This document shows positions 35,896-44,689 of a stretch of DNA of 64,000 bases, piece after piece. The notes under the pieces were generated by a model. It had not been told where the DNA came from. It searched no databases and worked only from the letters and a program-made list of their open reading frames with translations. Numbering within the stretch: the first letter of the stretch is position 1; each line of letters opens with the position of its first letter. Origin of the DNA: DASQHW01 sp963837155 (lineage in GTDB: Bacteria; Actinomycetota; Acidimicrobiia; IMCC26256; PALSA-610); NCBI GenBank assembly GCA_963837155.1, contig CAWIMB010000002.1, positions 1,612,001 to 1,676,000 on the forward strand. The letters are read 5' to 3'. The position numbers were made by a program, and so were the translations under genes.

Positions 35896-37226
35896 AGAGG
35901 CGTGTTCGAATGGCGCCGGGCCGGCTGCGCGTCGCGCTTGTTGACCAGGATCTCGAGCGCGTCGCACAACACACGCCGGGTGTCCTGGGGGTCGATCACC
36001 GCGTCGACGAGCCCGCGCTCTGCCACGCGGTACGGGTTCTCGAACGCGCTCCGGTAGCTCTCGACGAGCTCAGGATCGGAACGACCCTTGTTGAGGATCG
36101 CGACCGCACCGGCTGCACCCATCACCGCGATCTCCGCGCCCGGCCATGCGACGCAGAAGTCGTTGCCGAGGCGGCGAGAGTCCATCACGATGTAGGCCCC
36201 GCCGTACGCCTTGCGGAGAACAACGCACACGCGCGGCACGGTGGCTGCCGCGTAGGCATGTACGAGCTCGGCGCCGTGGCGGATCATGCCCCGCCACTCG
36301 AGATCGCGCCCGGGCTCGAAGCCGGGCGTATCGACGAACGTGATCAGCGGGAGACTCGACGTATCGCACCACGCCACGAAGCGAGCGGTCTTGCAGGACG
36401 CCTCGATGTCGAGCGTGCCGGCGCGGTGGCACGGCTGGTTCGCCACGATGCCGACGGGGCGACCCGCGAGCGTGCCGAGCCCGGTCACGACGTTGGACGC
36501 GTACTGGGCGCGCACCTCGAGGAACGAGTCGGCGTCGAGGACGTCGCGCAGGACCACCCGAACGTCGTACGACGCCTCGGCGCGGGCCGGGACCGCCTGC
36601 GCCGCCTTCACACACAAGCGGTCGGGTGCGTCGTCGACGGCGTGACGAGGTGGATCGGCGAGGTGATGCTCGGGCAGGTACGACAGGAGCGCCGCGATCG
36701 CATCGCGCGCCACGATCTCATCCCGTACGACGAGCGACGCCACACCAGTGCGCGCGGCGTGCATCGCAGCGCCACCGAGCTGCTCGCGTGACACCGCGAT
36801 GCCGGTGAACTCGGCGACCGAATCGGGGCCCGTCACGTACGCGAACGCGTCTTCGGTCATGACGACGTGATCGAACAGCCCGAGCGCCAGCGCCGGGCCG
36901 GAAACACACGCGCCCGTGACGACGGCGAGCGTCGGGACCTGTCCGGAGAGCTCGACGAGCACGCGGGCGAGCCGGCCCCACGCATGCAGCGCAGCGACGC
37001 CGTCGCGCAGCTCTGCGCCCGACGTGTCGAGCTCGCCGACCAGCGGGAGCCCGAGGCTGCCGGCCATCTGCACCGCCCGCTCGACGGTTGCGGCGCCCCC
37101 GACGCCGATCGCGCCGTGGTGCTTGCCTCCCGCGATGCGGAACCAAACCACCGACCGGCCGTCGATATCCCGAATCTCGGCCGACGCCGCGATGTCGGCG
37201 CGGGCGTTGAGCGGGACTGCGGTCAC
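35892..37226 (-). CDS. Acyl-CoA/acetyl-CoA carboxylase carboxyltransferase subunit (AccD/PccB-like)
   Basis: A 444-residue carboxyltransferase with two crotonase-fold halves. The N-terminal half has GGKHHGAIGVGGAATVERAV, GSLGLPLVGELDTSGAEL and VVTGACVSGPALALGLFDHV. The C-terminal half has ASNVVTGLGTLAGRPVGIVA, ASCKTARFVAWCDTSSLPLI, TFVDTPGFEPGRDLEWRGMI and MGAAGAVAILNKG. Compared with PccB (about 520) the first 70 or so residues are missing. Being inside the fab operon, it probably makes malonyl-CoA for FabD. The biotin carboxylase/carrier subunit is not in the window, and the nearby biotinyl-like protein has no lysine. GTG 37226 overlaps fabF (GTGA). Confidence 0.85.
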   Translation of the reverse strand: MTAVPLNARADIAASAEIRDIDGRSVVWFRIAGGKHHGAIGVGGAATVERAVQMAGSLGLPLVGELDTSGAELRDGVAALHAWGRLARVLVELSGQVPTLAVVTGACVSGPALALGLFDHVVMTEDAFAYVTGPDSVAEFTGIAVSREQLGGAAMHAARTGVASLVVRDEIVARDAIAALLSYLPEHHLADPPRHAVDDAPDRLCVKAAQAVPARAEASYDVRVVLRDVLDADSFLEVRAQYASNVVTGLGTLAGRPVGIVANQPCHRAGTLDIEASCKTARFVAWCDTSSLPLITFVDTPGFEPGRDLEWRGMIRHGAELVHAYAAATVPRVCVVLRKAYGGAYIVMDSRRLGNDFCVAWPGAEIAVMGAAGAVAILNKGRSDPELVESYRSAFENPYRVAERGLVDAVIDPQDTRRVLCDALEILVNKRDAQPARRHSNTPL

Positions 37227-38468
37227 GAACCCGGCGCGAACACGAGCGTGGCGTTGTGGCCGCCGAATCCGAAGGAGTTCGACAGAGCGGGCGCGGGCGC
37301 GAGCGTCCTCGCCTCGCCACCGACCACGTCGAGGGCGATGTCGTCGCCCAGACGCTCGAGGTTCGCGGTCGGCGGAACCTGACCGCGTGCAATCGCGAGC
37401 AGGCACGCGACGGCTTCCGTCGCGCCCGCGGCGCCGATGAGGTGTCCGGTGACGCCCTTTGTGGACGTGACCGGCGGGGGTGTGTCGCCGAAGACCTTGC
37501 GGATCGCCTCGGCCTCGGCCACGTCGTTCAACGGCGTCGACGTGCCATGCGCATTGACGTGACCGATCGACGTGACCGGCAAACCAGCGTCTTCGAGCGC
37601 GAGCTGCATGCACGCGGCCGCGCCCTCTCCGCCCGGTGATGGTGCCGTGATGTGGTATGCATCGGCGTTCCGTCCGTAGCCGATGACCTCACCGTAGATA
37701 CGTGCGCCGCGCACAACTGCGCGATCCCAACGCTCGAGCACGAGGGCGGCCGCGCCTTCACCGATCACGAACCCGTCGCGTGACGCGTCAAAGGGACGCG
37801 ACGCGTGTTCCGGGTCGTCGTTACGCGTGCTCAAGGCGGTCATGCGCGCGAACGCCGAGACCGCGGTTGGCGTCACACCCGCCTCGGTCCCTCCGGTCAT
37901 GACGACGTCGGCGGTGCCGTCGCGGACGAGCCGGGCCGCTTCGCCGATCGCGTTGCGCGCTCGCGGCGCAGGCCGTCGCGACGCACAGATTCGGTCCCGT
38001 CCAGCCGAATCGCATTGCGAGGTTGCCCGCGGTGGCGTTCGCCATCATCATTGGCACGAGGAACGGGCTCACGCGGCCCGCGCCCTTTTCGAGATAGACG
38101 GTGATCTGTTCCTCGAGGGTCATCAGTCCACCGACGCCCGTCCCGATGATCACCGCGCTCCGGGCCGGGTCGGCGCCGAGCTCGCCGGCGTCGGCGAGCG
38201 CGTCAGCGGCGGCCGCGATCCCGAGCTGGGTGAAGCGATCGATCCGGCGTGCTTCTTTGGGCCCGAGGTACGACGTCGGGTCGAAGTCCCGCACCTCGCA
38301 CGCAAAGCGCACCGGCAACGGGGACGGATCGAAACGGGTAATCGGCGCGGCCGTCGAGCGTCCGGACGCGAGCGTCGACCAAAACGTTTCGAGATCGTTC
38401 CCCGCCGGCGTCTTCACGCCGAGCCCCGTGACCGCGACGCGCATGCGCCCGCGGTGATCTGTGCTCAC
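37223..38468 (-). CDS. fabF: Beta-ketoacyl-ACP synthase II, one frameshift
   Basis: Elongating condensing enzyme of FAS II. N-terminal VAVTGLGVKTPAGNDLETFW and IIGTGVGGLMTLEEQ lead to the catalytic Cys in VATACAAS. The frame breaks near 37960, immediately after the catalytic Cys, and resumes at RNAIGEAARLVRDGTADVVM. The remaining marks are the His motifs VNAHGTSTPLND and STKGVTGHLIGAAGATEAVA, and the C-terminal NSFGFGGHNATLVF. GTG 38468 lies 3 nt after the acpP stop; ATG 38444 is the alternative. Repairing the break restores a full KAS II of about 414 residues. Confidence 0.9.
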
Positions 38469-38471
38469 CGG

Positions 38472-38717
38472 CTAGGCCCCCACCTTGGAGAGGACGAGGT
38501 CGACGGCCTGCCCCACGGTTGTGACACCTTCGAGATCCTCTTCCGGTACTTGGATGTCGAAGCGTTCCTCGAGGCCCATCACGAGCTCGACGAGGTCGAG
38601 ACTGTCGGCGTCGAGATCTTCTTTGAAGCGCGCCGCTTCGGTGACCTGATCGGGGTCGACGCTCAACACTTGGGCCGCGACCTCCTTCAGCGTGTCGAGC
38701 GCCTGGGTGCGTTCCAT
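38472..38717 (-). CDS. acpP: Acyl carrier protein
   Basis: Eighty-one acidic residues with the phosphopantetheine Ser39 in DADSLDLVELVMGLEERFDI. It carries growing acyl chains between the Fab enzymes encoded around it. The strong GGAGG Shine-Dalgarno is followed by its own complement CCTCC before the ATG, so ribosome access could be controlled. 25 nt separate it from fabG. Confidence 0.95.
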   Translation of the reverse strand: MERTQALDTLKEVAAQVLSVDPDQVTEAARFKEDLDADSLDLVELVMGLEERFDIQVPEEDLEGVTTVGQAVDLVLSKVGA

Positions 38718-38720
38718 TCC

Positions 38721-38732
38721 GGAGGTTCCTCC
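38721..38732 (-). promoter_or_regulatory. Self-complementary Shine-Dalgarno of acpP
   Basis: On the minus strand GGAGG-AA-CCTCC lies just before the acpP ATG. The two-base loop is too tight for a full local stem, but the complement could pair with other GGAGG sites or reduce access. It is the only overtly self-complementary ribosome site noticed in the operon. Confidence 0.35.
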
Positions 38733-38742
38733 TGTGGTCGGA

Positions 38743-39492
38743 TCAGTGGCCCATGCCGAGGCCACCGTCGACAGGCAGGACGGCGCCCGTGACGTAGCCC
38801 GCAGCATCCGAGCACAAGAACGCGACGACGGCTGCGCATTCCTCGGGTGTGCCAAAGCGACCCGAAGGCACGGCGCGCTCGGCCTCGCCCCGCCAGTCGT
38901 CGGTCAGGTTCTCGGTCATCGTGGTCACGATAGGTCCAGGCGCCACCACATTGCAGGTGACGGCCCGGCGAGCGAGCTCCCGTGCCACGCTTCGGCTCAA
39001 GCCGACGAGCCCGGCTTTGGCGGCCGCGTAGTTCGCCTGCCCGGCCTGGCCGATGAAGCCGCTCGCCGAAGAGATGTTGACGATGCGGCCGTAGCGCGCC
39101 TTCATCATGCCGGGAGTCGCGCGGCGAATCGTGTGGAAGGCGCCAGTGAGATTCGTGTCGAGGACGTCACGCCAGTGCTCGTCGCTCATCCGAACGACGA
39201 GGCCATCGCGCGTGATGCCGGCGTTGTTCACGAGGACCGTGACGGCGCCGAACGTGCTCTCGACCTCCCGGAACGCGGCGTCGACGGCGGTGACATCAGC
39301 GACGTCGGCGCGTACCGCCAGCACCTTCCCGCCGGCGTGCTCGGCGGCCTCTTGCGTGACTCGCGCGCCGTCTTCGTCGGTGGCGTAACAGAACGCGACC
39401 GGATGCCCCGCGCCCGCGAGCGCAATAACAGTCGCCCGCCCGATCCCGCGCGACCCACCCGTGACGAACGCCACCCGCTCGGCTGCACTCAC
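38743..39492 (-). CDS. fabG: 3-oxoacyl-ACP reductase
   Basis: A 249-residue NADPH-dependent SDR. It starts ERVAFVTGGSRGIGRATVIA (cofactor motif), then LVNNAGITRDGLVVRMSDEH, VNISSASGFIGQAGQANYAA with the catalytic Ser and YxxxK (NYAAAKAG), NVVAPGPIVTTMTENL and TGAVLPVDGGLGM. GTG 39492 overlaps the fabH stop (GTGA). It reduces beta-ketoacyl-ACP made by FabH or FabF. Confidence 0.94.
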   Translation of the reverse strand: MSAAERVAFVTGGSRGIGRATVIALAGAGHPVAFCYATDEDGARVTQEAAEHAGGKVLAVRADVADVTAVDAAFREVESTFGAVTVLVNNAGITRDGLVVRMSDEHWRDVLDTNLTGAFHTIRRATPGMMKARYGRIVNISSASGFIGQAGQANYAAAKAGLVGLSRSVARELARRAVTCNVVAPGPIVTTMTENLTDDWRGEAERAVPSGRFGTPEECAAVVAFLCSDAAGYVTGAVLPVDGGLGMGH

Positions 39493-40475
39493 CGGGCGCC
39501 CCACTGCAGCAACGCGCTCGCCCAGGTCATACCTGCACCGAACCCGGAGCAGAGCACGAGGTCGCCGTCGCGCACGCGACCTTCGTCGACGGCCTCGAAC
39601 AACGCGAGCGGGATCGACGCCGATGACGTGTTGCCGTACCGATCGATGTTCACGAGCGCGCGGTCGGGCCCGAAGCCGAGTCGTTGCGCCGCCGCGTCGA
39701 TGATGCGCGCGTTCGCCTGATGCGGCACGAACCACGCGACGTCAGCCGCATCGACTTCGGCGCGCTCAAGCGTCGTGGTCGCCGACTCCACGACTCCGCG
39801 CACGGCCCGACGGAACACTTCTTGGCCTGACATCTTCAAATAGTGCGCGCGATCGGCGACGGTCTGCGCCGAGGTGGGGAGCCGCGACCCGCCCGCCGGG
39901 ATCTCGAGGAGCCCGGCTGCGGACCCGTCGCATCCGAGATCCCAAGCGAGGAGTCCCGGTTCGCCGGTGGTACGGGTGATGACCGCGGCGCCCGCGCCGT
40001 CGCCGAAGAGCACGGTGGTCGCCCGGTCTTCGGGATCGATGATCCGGCTCAGGGTCTCCGCGCCCACGATGAGCACGTGGTCGTAACCGGTCTGAAGCAA
40101 CGACGCACCGACGACGAGCTCGTACACGAACCCGGCGCACGCCGCGGAGAGGTCGAACGAACCACACCGCAATCCCAACGCCTCACCGACGAATGCGCCC
40201 GTGTGGGGGAGGGGCTGCTCGGGTGACGCGGTAGCAACGATCATGAGGTCGATGTCCGCGGGCGTGAGACCCGCCCGCTTGATCGCCTGCGCGGCGGCAG
40301 CCGTGCCGAGCGAAGCCGTCGTCTCGCCGTCGGCCGCGACGCGGCGCTCGCGGATGCCGGTGCGCTCGACGATCCACGCGTCGCTCGTTTCGACACGTGC
40401 TTCGAGGTCGGCGTTCGTCACCCGACCATCGGGTACCGCAGTGCCCCAACCGACGATTGCGGTCGGAAGGCTCAC
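39489..40475 (-). CDS. fabH: Beta-ketoacyl-ACP synthase III
   Basis: A 328-residue initiating condensing enzyme. The catalytic triad is visible: Cys113 in LSAACAGF, His in VPHQANARI and Asn in RYGNTSSAS. TSDAWIVERTGIRERRVA and GDGAGAAVITRTT are also typical. It condenses an acyl-CoA primer with malonyl-ACP. GTG 40475 overlaps the biotinyl-like gene (GTGA). Confidence 0.95.
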   Translation of the reverse strand: MSLPTAIVGWGTAVPDGRVTNADLEARVETSDAWIVERTGIRERRVAADGETTASLGTAAAAQAIKRAGLTPADIDLMIVATASPEQPLPHTGAFVGEALGLRCGSFDLSAACAGFVYELVVGASLLQTGYDHVLIVGAETLSRIIDPEDRATTVLFGDGAGAAVITRTTGEPGLLAWDLGCDGSAAGLLEIPAGGSRLPTSAQTVADRAHYLKMSGQEVFRRAVRGVVESATTTLERAEVDAADVAWFVPHQANARIIDAAAQRLGFGPDRALVNIDRYGNTSSASIPLALFEAVDEGRVRDGDLVLCSGFGAGMTWASALLQWGAR

Positions 40476-40738
40476 GTCATCCTCAACCAAGCGATCGGCT
40501 GGCCCTCGCGCAGGCGCTCGCCGGAATGGGCGAGCATGCCCATCAATGTGCCGCGGAACGGGCTGCGGACGAGCTCTTCGGTACCTGGCCCCTCGACGAC
40601 GCCCAGCACGTCGCCGACGCACAACACCGCGCCCTCCGAGAGATTGGCCGGCCGGAACGTACCGACGGCCGGAGCCACGATCATGCGCTCGGGTACGGCG
40701 AGGCGTTCGCCGTGCAGCGGGACGACGGGGACGGTCAC
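40472..40738 (-). CDS. Biotinyl/lipoyl-like domain protein lacking any lysine
   Basis: An 88-residue protein placed between fabD and fabH. The pattern IVAPAVGTFRPANLSEGAVL, then CVGDVLGVVEGPGTEELVRS and PFRGTLMGMLAHSGERLREG, QPIAWL, follows the repeating-strand layout of a biotin/lipoyl domain. At the hairpin where the carrier lysine (MK) belongs it has GPGT, and no lysine occurs anywhere in the protein. It therefore cannot be biotinylated or lipoylated in the usual way. It may be a structural or adaptor piece for the carboxyltransferase encoded in the same operon. GTG 40738 overlaps the fabD stop. Confidence 0.7.
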   Translation of the reverse strand: MTVPVVPLHGERLAVPERMIVAPAVGTFRPANLSEGAVLCVGDVLGVVEGPGTEELVRSPFRGTLMGMLAHSGERLREGQPIAWLRMT

Positions 40739-41652
40739 GTCACTACCTCCGTAAGGGCGGAACATTCGGGGGGCGAGCCGCAGGGCAACACTTGGGTGTC
40801 GGGCACTGTTCGTTTTGCAACGCCGGCGATCATCGCCCCGTGCCCGACTTCCACGAACGCGTCCGCGCCGCGCCCAACGAGCGTCTCCATCGATGCCCGC
40901 CAGCAGACCGGCACGGTGACGTGTTCGGCCAGGCGCGTCCGCCAGCCGTCGGCATCGTCGTACGCGACGCCATCGTCGTTCGAAACGACCGGCGCACTCG
41001 GCGCGTGGAACGTCAGGTCGGCCAACACGCTGGTGAGTCCGTCGCGCGCGGTCGTCATCAGTGGCGTGTGGAACGCGCCGCCGACGTTCAACGACATCGC
41101 GCGGCGAACGCCGAGCTCCTTTGCCCGGGCGATCACCGCGTCGACGCCGTCGGCCGTGCCCACGATCACGATCTGGCCGGGTGCGTTGTCGTTGGCAACC
41201 CAACACGCATCTGGTGCATCCGCGCACGCGGTTGCAGCCTGCTCGGGCGTCGCGCCGAGCAGTGCAGCCATGCGACCTGGATGCGCGTCGGCCGCGGCCT
41301 GCGTGAGCTCGGCGCGGCGCGCCGCGAAGCGCACGCCATCGTCGAGGTCGATCACTCCGGCCGCGATCAACGCCGTGACTTGACCGAGCGAATGGCCGGC
41401 GAACGCCACGACGTCGTGGATGTACGGCCACGCGGCCTCCCACGCGATGAGCGACGTGCACAACACTGCGAGCTGTGCGTCGCGCGTGCGGGCGAGCTGT
41501 TCCGCCGGCGCGTCGAGCACGAGCGGCGCCAACGGCTCGCCCAATGCCGCCTCGGCCTGCTCGACGATCTTCCACGCGGGATGGTCCTGCCACGGCGCGC
41601 CCATGCCGGGTTGCTGCGTTCCCTGGCCCGGGAACACGACGGCGACGCGCAA
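40735..41652 (-). CDS. fabD: Malonyl-CoA:ACP transacylase
   Basis: A 305-residue acyltransferase loading malonyl groups onto ACP. VVFPGQGTQQPGMG, the nucleophile Ser88 in AFAGHSLGQ, the Arg/GRMAALLG region, GGAFHTPLM with the catalytic His and EVGHGAMIAGV are all present. The start is TTG 41652, preceded by GGAGG with 5-nt spacing; no other start fits. First gene of the minus-strand fab operon, divergent from fabZ. Confidence 0.92.
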   Translation of the reverse strand: MRVAVVFPGQGTQQPGMGAPWQDHPAWKIVEQAEAALGEPLAPLVLDAPAEQLARTRDAQLAVLCTSLIAWEAAWPYIHDVVAFAGHSLGQVTALIAAGVIDLDDGVRFAARRAELTQAAADAHPGRMAALLGATPEQAATACADAPDACWVANDNAPGQIVIVGTADGVDAVIARAKELGVRRAMSLNVGGAFHTPLMTTARDGLTSVLADLTFHAPSAPVVSNDDGVAYDDADGWRTRLAEHVTVPVCWRASMETLVGRGADAFVEVGHGAMIAGVAKRTVPDTQVLPCGSPPECSALTEVVT

Positions 41653-41725
41653 GAGGACCTCCGAAGAGTGGGGCGTGGGGTGAGGAAGGTCGACGAGCTT
41701 GGACCCCTGCTCGGAAGGCAGGGTT

Positions 41726-41739
41726 ACACGAGCCCGTGT
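41726..41739. promoter_or_regulatory. Small palindrome in the fabD-fabZ intergenic region
   Basis: ACACG-AGCC-CGTGT is a 14-bp inverted repeat in the 154-nt divergent region that must contain both fab promoters. It could be an operator for a TetR-type lipid regulator such as FasR, but this rests on position alone. Confidence 0.25.
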
Positions 41740-41806
41740 CAGACCCGTACATCGTGCATGAACACGGCGTTTCCTACGGCACGGTAACCATCAAATCTTG
41801 AAAGTA

Positions 41807-42244
41807 ATGTCGGGATTTGTGCTCCCGGACTCCGATGCGGTCGTCGCGCTGCTGCCGCATCGACCGCCGTTTCGCTTCGTCGATGCGGTTGATGCGCTGG
41901 ACCCGGGCGTCTCGGTGCAGGCCCGCTACGCGGTCACGGGCGACGAGCCGTTCCTGAGCGGTCACTTCCCCGGGAACCCCGTGTTCCCGGGCGTGCTCCA
42001 GCTCGAAGCACTCGCGCAAACTGGTGCCATCGCCGTGCTCGCCGACGCGCGGTACGCAGGCAAGCTCCCGCTCTTCGGTGGGGTCGAGGACGTGCGCTTC
42101 CGGCGCGTCGTGCGTCCCGGCGACGAGCTGGTGCTCGCGGTCGAGATGGAGCGGCTCAGTGCGCGCGGCGGTTGGGGACGGGGCCGCGCGACGGTCGGCG
42201 ACGCCGAGTGCTGCCGCGGGCGTTTCCTCTTCGCCCTGGCCTGA
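41807..42244 (+). CDS. fabZ: 3-hydroxyacyl-ACP dehydratase
   Basis: A 145-residue hot-dog-fold dehydratase. LPHRPPFRFVDAV is the N-terminal signature. The catalytic His53 is in FLSGHFPGNPVFPGVLQ and Glu67 in LQLEALAQTGA. GGVEDVRFRRVVRPGDEL completes the family pattern. ATG 41807 starts the domain; TTG 41798 is the in-frame alternative. It runs divergently from the fab operon and supplies the missing dehydration step. Confidence 0.9.
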   Translation: MSGFVLPDSDAVVALLPHRPPFRFVDAVDALDPGVSVQARYAVTGDEPFLSGHFPGNPVFPGVLQLEALAQTGAIAVLADARYAGKLPLFGGVEDVRFRRVVRPGDELVLAVEMERLSARGGWGRGRATVGDAECCRGRFLFALA

Positions 42245-42258
42245 GCGCGGAGCGCGGG

Positions 42259-42522
42259 TCAGCGGCGCCGGCGGCGCTGCTGCTGTTCCCGGCCGAGCTT
42301 CTGCAGTGCGGCCAGCTCGTTCGGGGAGTAGTGACGCTCATGCTCGGGGCGAGGCGCGGGTGGGATCGTGGGCTGATCCGGGTCCTGGCCGAGCAGCAGC
42401 TTGGCTTCGACATCGGGCGGCAACGGCCGCTCGGCGCGGACGCGACGAGACGGCCCGATCACGATCATCAGCAAGAGGACGACCGATGCCCCGACGATGA
42501 TGCCGACGGCGAACTCCACCAC
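42259..42522 (-). CDS. Small single-span membrane protein
   Basis: Eighty-seven residues, unrecognised. An N-terminal helix (VGIIVGASVVLLLMIVIG) precedes a basic stretch and a hydrophilic tail with RPLPPDVEAKLLLGQDPDQP, ERHYSPNELAALQKL and a terminal run of arginines. Start GTG 42522 or 42519. It is convergent with fabZ and 50 nt from tRNA-Leu. The basic C-terminus would suit nucleic-acid or membrane-surface contact; function unknown. Confidence 0.55.
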   Translation of the reverse strand: MVEFAVGIIVGASVVLLLMIVIGPSRRVRAERPLPPDVEAKLLLGQDPDQPTIPPAPRPEHERHYSPNELAALQKLGREQQQRRRRR

Positions 42523-42572
42523 CCGGCGATGGTACCGAATGGCAAACTGGATGAACTCGCTTTGCGAGGCAG

Positions 42573-42658
42573 GCCCGAGTGGTGGAATGGCAGACACGAC
42601 GGACTCAAAATCCGTTGCTCGCAAGGGCGTGAGGGTTCAAATCCCTCCTCGGGCACCA
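42573..42658 (+). tRNA. tRNA-Leu (anticodon CAA), CCA encoded
   Basis: Eighty-six bases with the long variable arm of a class II tRNA. Acceptor arms GCCCGAG and CTCGGGC pair fully. The anticodon stem ACGGA/TCCGT flanks loop CTCAAAA. The T arm GAGGG-TTCAAAT-CCCTC is perfect. Discriminator A and CCA are encoded. The 3' end is overlapped by the C-terminal codons of the DUF4173 gene on the other strand. Confidence 0.95.
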
Positions 42659-44142
42659 CGTGAGCAGGCGCGACGCCAAAACGCGGTGAACGCGCGGATC
42701 AGGGGTCCGGCGGGCAGAGCCGGGCGCGCGTGCCGCGCGGCTTGCGCCACTGCGACATTCAGCGTGGCCACGCCGTGCGCCTCACGATCACACCTGAGGG
42801 TGAGCAGGAGCTGCGACTTCAGTGTCGGTGACGCGCGCGACAGCTCGTGCGCGAGCGTCGGGACGGCGTCGTCGGAGAGCGTGCCCAGGTATGTCGGGTC
42901 GAACACTTCGCCGGAACGCGCGCGCGCAACATTGTGACGGACGACGAACGACTCAGGGTTGGCGACGGTCGCGAACACGAGCAAACCCAACGCCCACGCC
43001 CCGGCAGTCGCCAGCACCCACGCGCGTCCTCTTCCAACGCCGGCGTTGTGCAACGCCATCATCACGAGCAGGCCTCCGAGCCACAGCGCGCCGCCGACAA
43101 CCCAGAGCCGCAGCATCGTGAGACCGAACGCCCGGTCGTACAACTGCATCCGGCGCAGGCTCACGACAACGAGCCCGAGGGCGAGGGTCGGAACAAGACC
43201 GGCGAGTCCGCGCACGCCGGGCTGCGCCAGCACGTGCGGCGCCGCGAACGCGCGAACGACCACGAGGAACACCACCAACACCGCGGTCGCCCAGCACAGC
43301 TGAAAAAAGCCGCTGCGCGCGTACTGCGCAGGCGTCACCCCGGAGTCCTCGATGAGACGACGGCCCGCGTCCGTCGAGCGCGAGCAGCTGCGACACGACG
43401 AACAGCGCGAGCACGCCCGCCGCGAGGCCGAGCATCGTGACGATCTCAACGGTGCCAAGGCGTCCTGCAGGTGCGCGGTCGTCGGTGTCGCCGGTCGCGG
43501 CAGCGGCCGCGCTCAGAATTCCGAACGCGAACACGATGACCAGGAACATGTGACCGATCGCGGGATTCAGATCGATATCGGGCACGACGAGACGCGCAAA
43601 CACCGCGTCCGCAGAGGCAAGGAGCACGATAACGACGGCCAGCAGTGGCAGTGCGAGCAACGCGCCGAACCCCGCCCTTCCCGCACCCTCGAGGATCGTG
43701 CTGGGTCGCGTTGGCGCGAGCGGGCGGAGGAGTCCGCCGTAGTCGAACGCGCGCGCAATGCTCGCACGGGCGCGGTTCCGCGACCGCGTAGAGGTTGGTG
43801 TCGAGCACGGTTCCCGATTGCGAGTAACAGATCGCCGTACCGAGCAGCGCGACCGCGGCGAGTCCGTTCGACCATGCGAGCCACGGGCTCGCGCGTACCG
43901 CCAACAGAACACGCGGGAAGGATGGCGGCGATTGCGAGCCGACGAGCGCGCGAGTTTGGGAGCCGATTGTCGAGCAGCAACATTACGGACACGGCAATGA
44001 ACGCGGCCGACACCACACCGTTCGCAATGCCTCCGCGCAGACCCACGTCGAAACCGAGGCCGCCGATGAGCGCGAGCACCGTCAACCGAGTCGCGGCCCG
44101 CCGAGCGCCGGACGGCCGGGCATCGACCATCTGGTGGTGCAC
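42637..44142 (-). CDS. DUF4173/DUF4153-like multi-pass membrane protein, several frameshifts
   Basis: About 500 residues when joined. GTG 44142 (7 nt after TACGTT) starts VHHQMVDARPSG, then helices LTVLALIGGLGFDVGL, GVVSAAFIAVSVMLLL, NGLAAVALLGTAICY, GFGALLALPLLAVVIVLL, MFLVIVFAFGILSAAAAA and others. The C-terminal half (DSGVTPAQYARSGFFQLCWA, RRMQLYDRAFGLTMLRLWVV) fits DUF4173. Breaks lie near 43915, 43770 and 43375. Three breaks in one gene could be real decay, but each half remains well conserved. The last 22 bp lie antisense over tRNA-Leu. Function unknown. Confidence 0.7.
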
Positions 44143-44149
44143 CCACGTC

Positions 44150-44228
44150 AACGTACAAAGGGTGTGTGGCGACTTTGCTCGCGGAATGTGGAGATCGTGT
44201 GGTGTCGTCGGGCGGTCCGTCGTAACGT
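44150..44228. promoter_or_regulatory. Divergent promoter region
   Basis: On the minus strand TACGTT (44150-44155) lies 7 nt before the DUF4173 GTG. On the plus strand TAACGT (44223-44228) lies 7 nt before the CoA-binding ATG. Neither start has a Shine-Dalgarno, so both transcripts may be leaderless. Confidence 0.4.
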
Positions 44229-44235
44229 GCCAGCC

Positions 44236-44688
44236 ATGTCCGAGACGACGCGGATTCTCGAAACCGCAAAGTCCGTGCTTCTGGTCGACTGGCCGCTGGT
44301 TGAAGTGCCGGAGACGTTCGCTCGCGCCGGATATACGACGATCGAGCACGGTGGCCCGGAACCCGACAACTACTCGGCGTACGAGATGCGCGGGGGGGAG
44401 GTTGTGACGAGCCGCATCGGCCATCCACCCGAGCATGTCGATCTGGTTTTTACGCACCGACCGGTCGACGAGCTCGCGGAGATCGCCGCGTTCGCCAAGA
44501 CCATTGGCGCCACCGCGATATGGATCCAGTCAGGCTTCGCGCCGGGCGGAACGCCCGACAAGAAGGGCTGCTGGTTCCCCGACGACGAGTCGCAACGCGC
44601 GCGTGAGATCGTCGAGGCAGCGGACATGACCTATATCCAAGAGCCCTACATCGCCGACGCAGTGCGCAACCTCGAACCCCGCAAGTAG
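44236..44688 (+). CDS. CoA-binding domain protein
   Basis: A 150-residue Rossmann-like protein of the YccU/CoA-binding family: TAKSVLLVDWPLVEVPETFA, then DLVFTHRPVDELAEIAAFAK, TIGATAIWIQSGFAP and ADMTYIQEPYIADAVRNL. The family resembles the N-terminal domain of succinyl-CoA synthetase but lacks catalytic parts; members may bind CoA or sense acyl-CoA. The glycine-rich loop usually near the N-terminus (GxSxxP) is replaced by DWPLVEVP, so ligand binding may differ. Convergent with the excalibur lipoprotein gene. Confidence 0.75.
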   Translation: MSETTRILETAKSVLLVDWPLVEVPETFARAGYTTIEHGGPEPDNYSAYEMRGGEVVTSRIGHPPEHVDLVFTHRPVDELAEIAAFAKTIGATAIWIQSGFAPGGTPDKKGCWFPDDESQRAREIVEAADMTYIQEPYIADAVRNLEPRK

Positions 44689-44689
44689 C

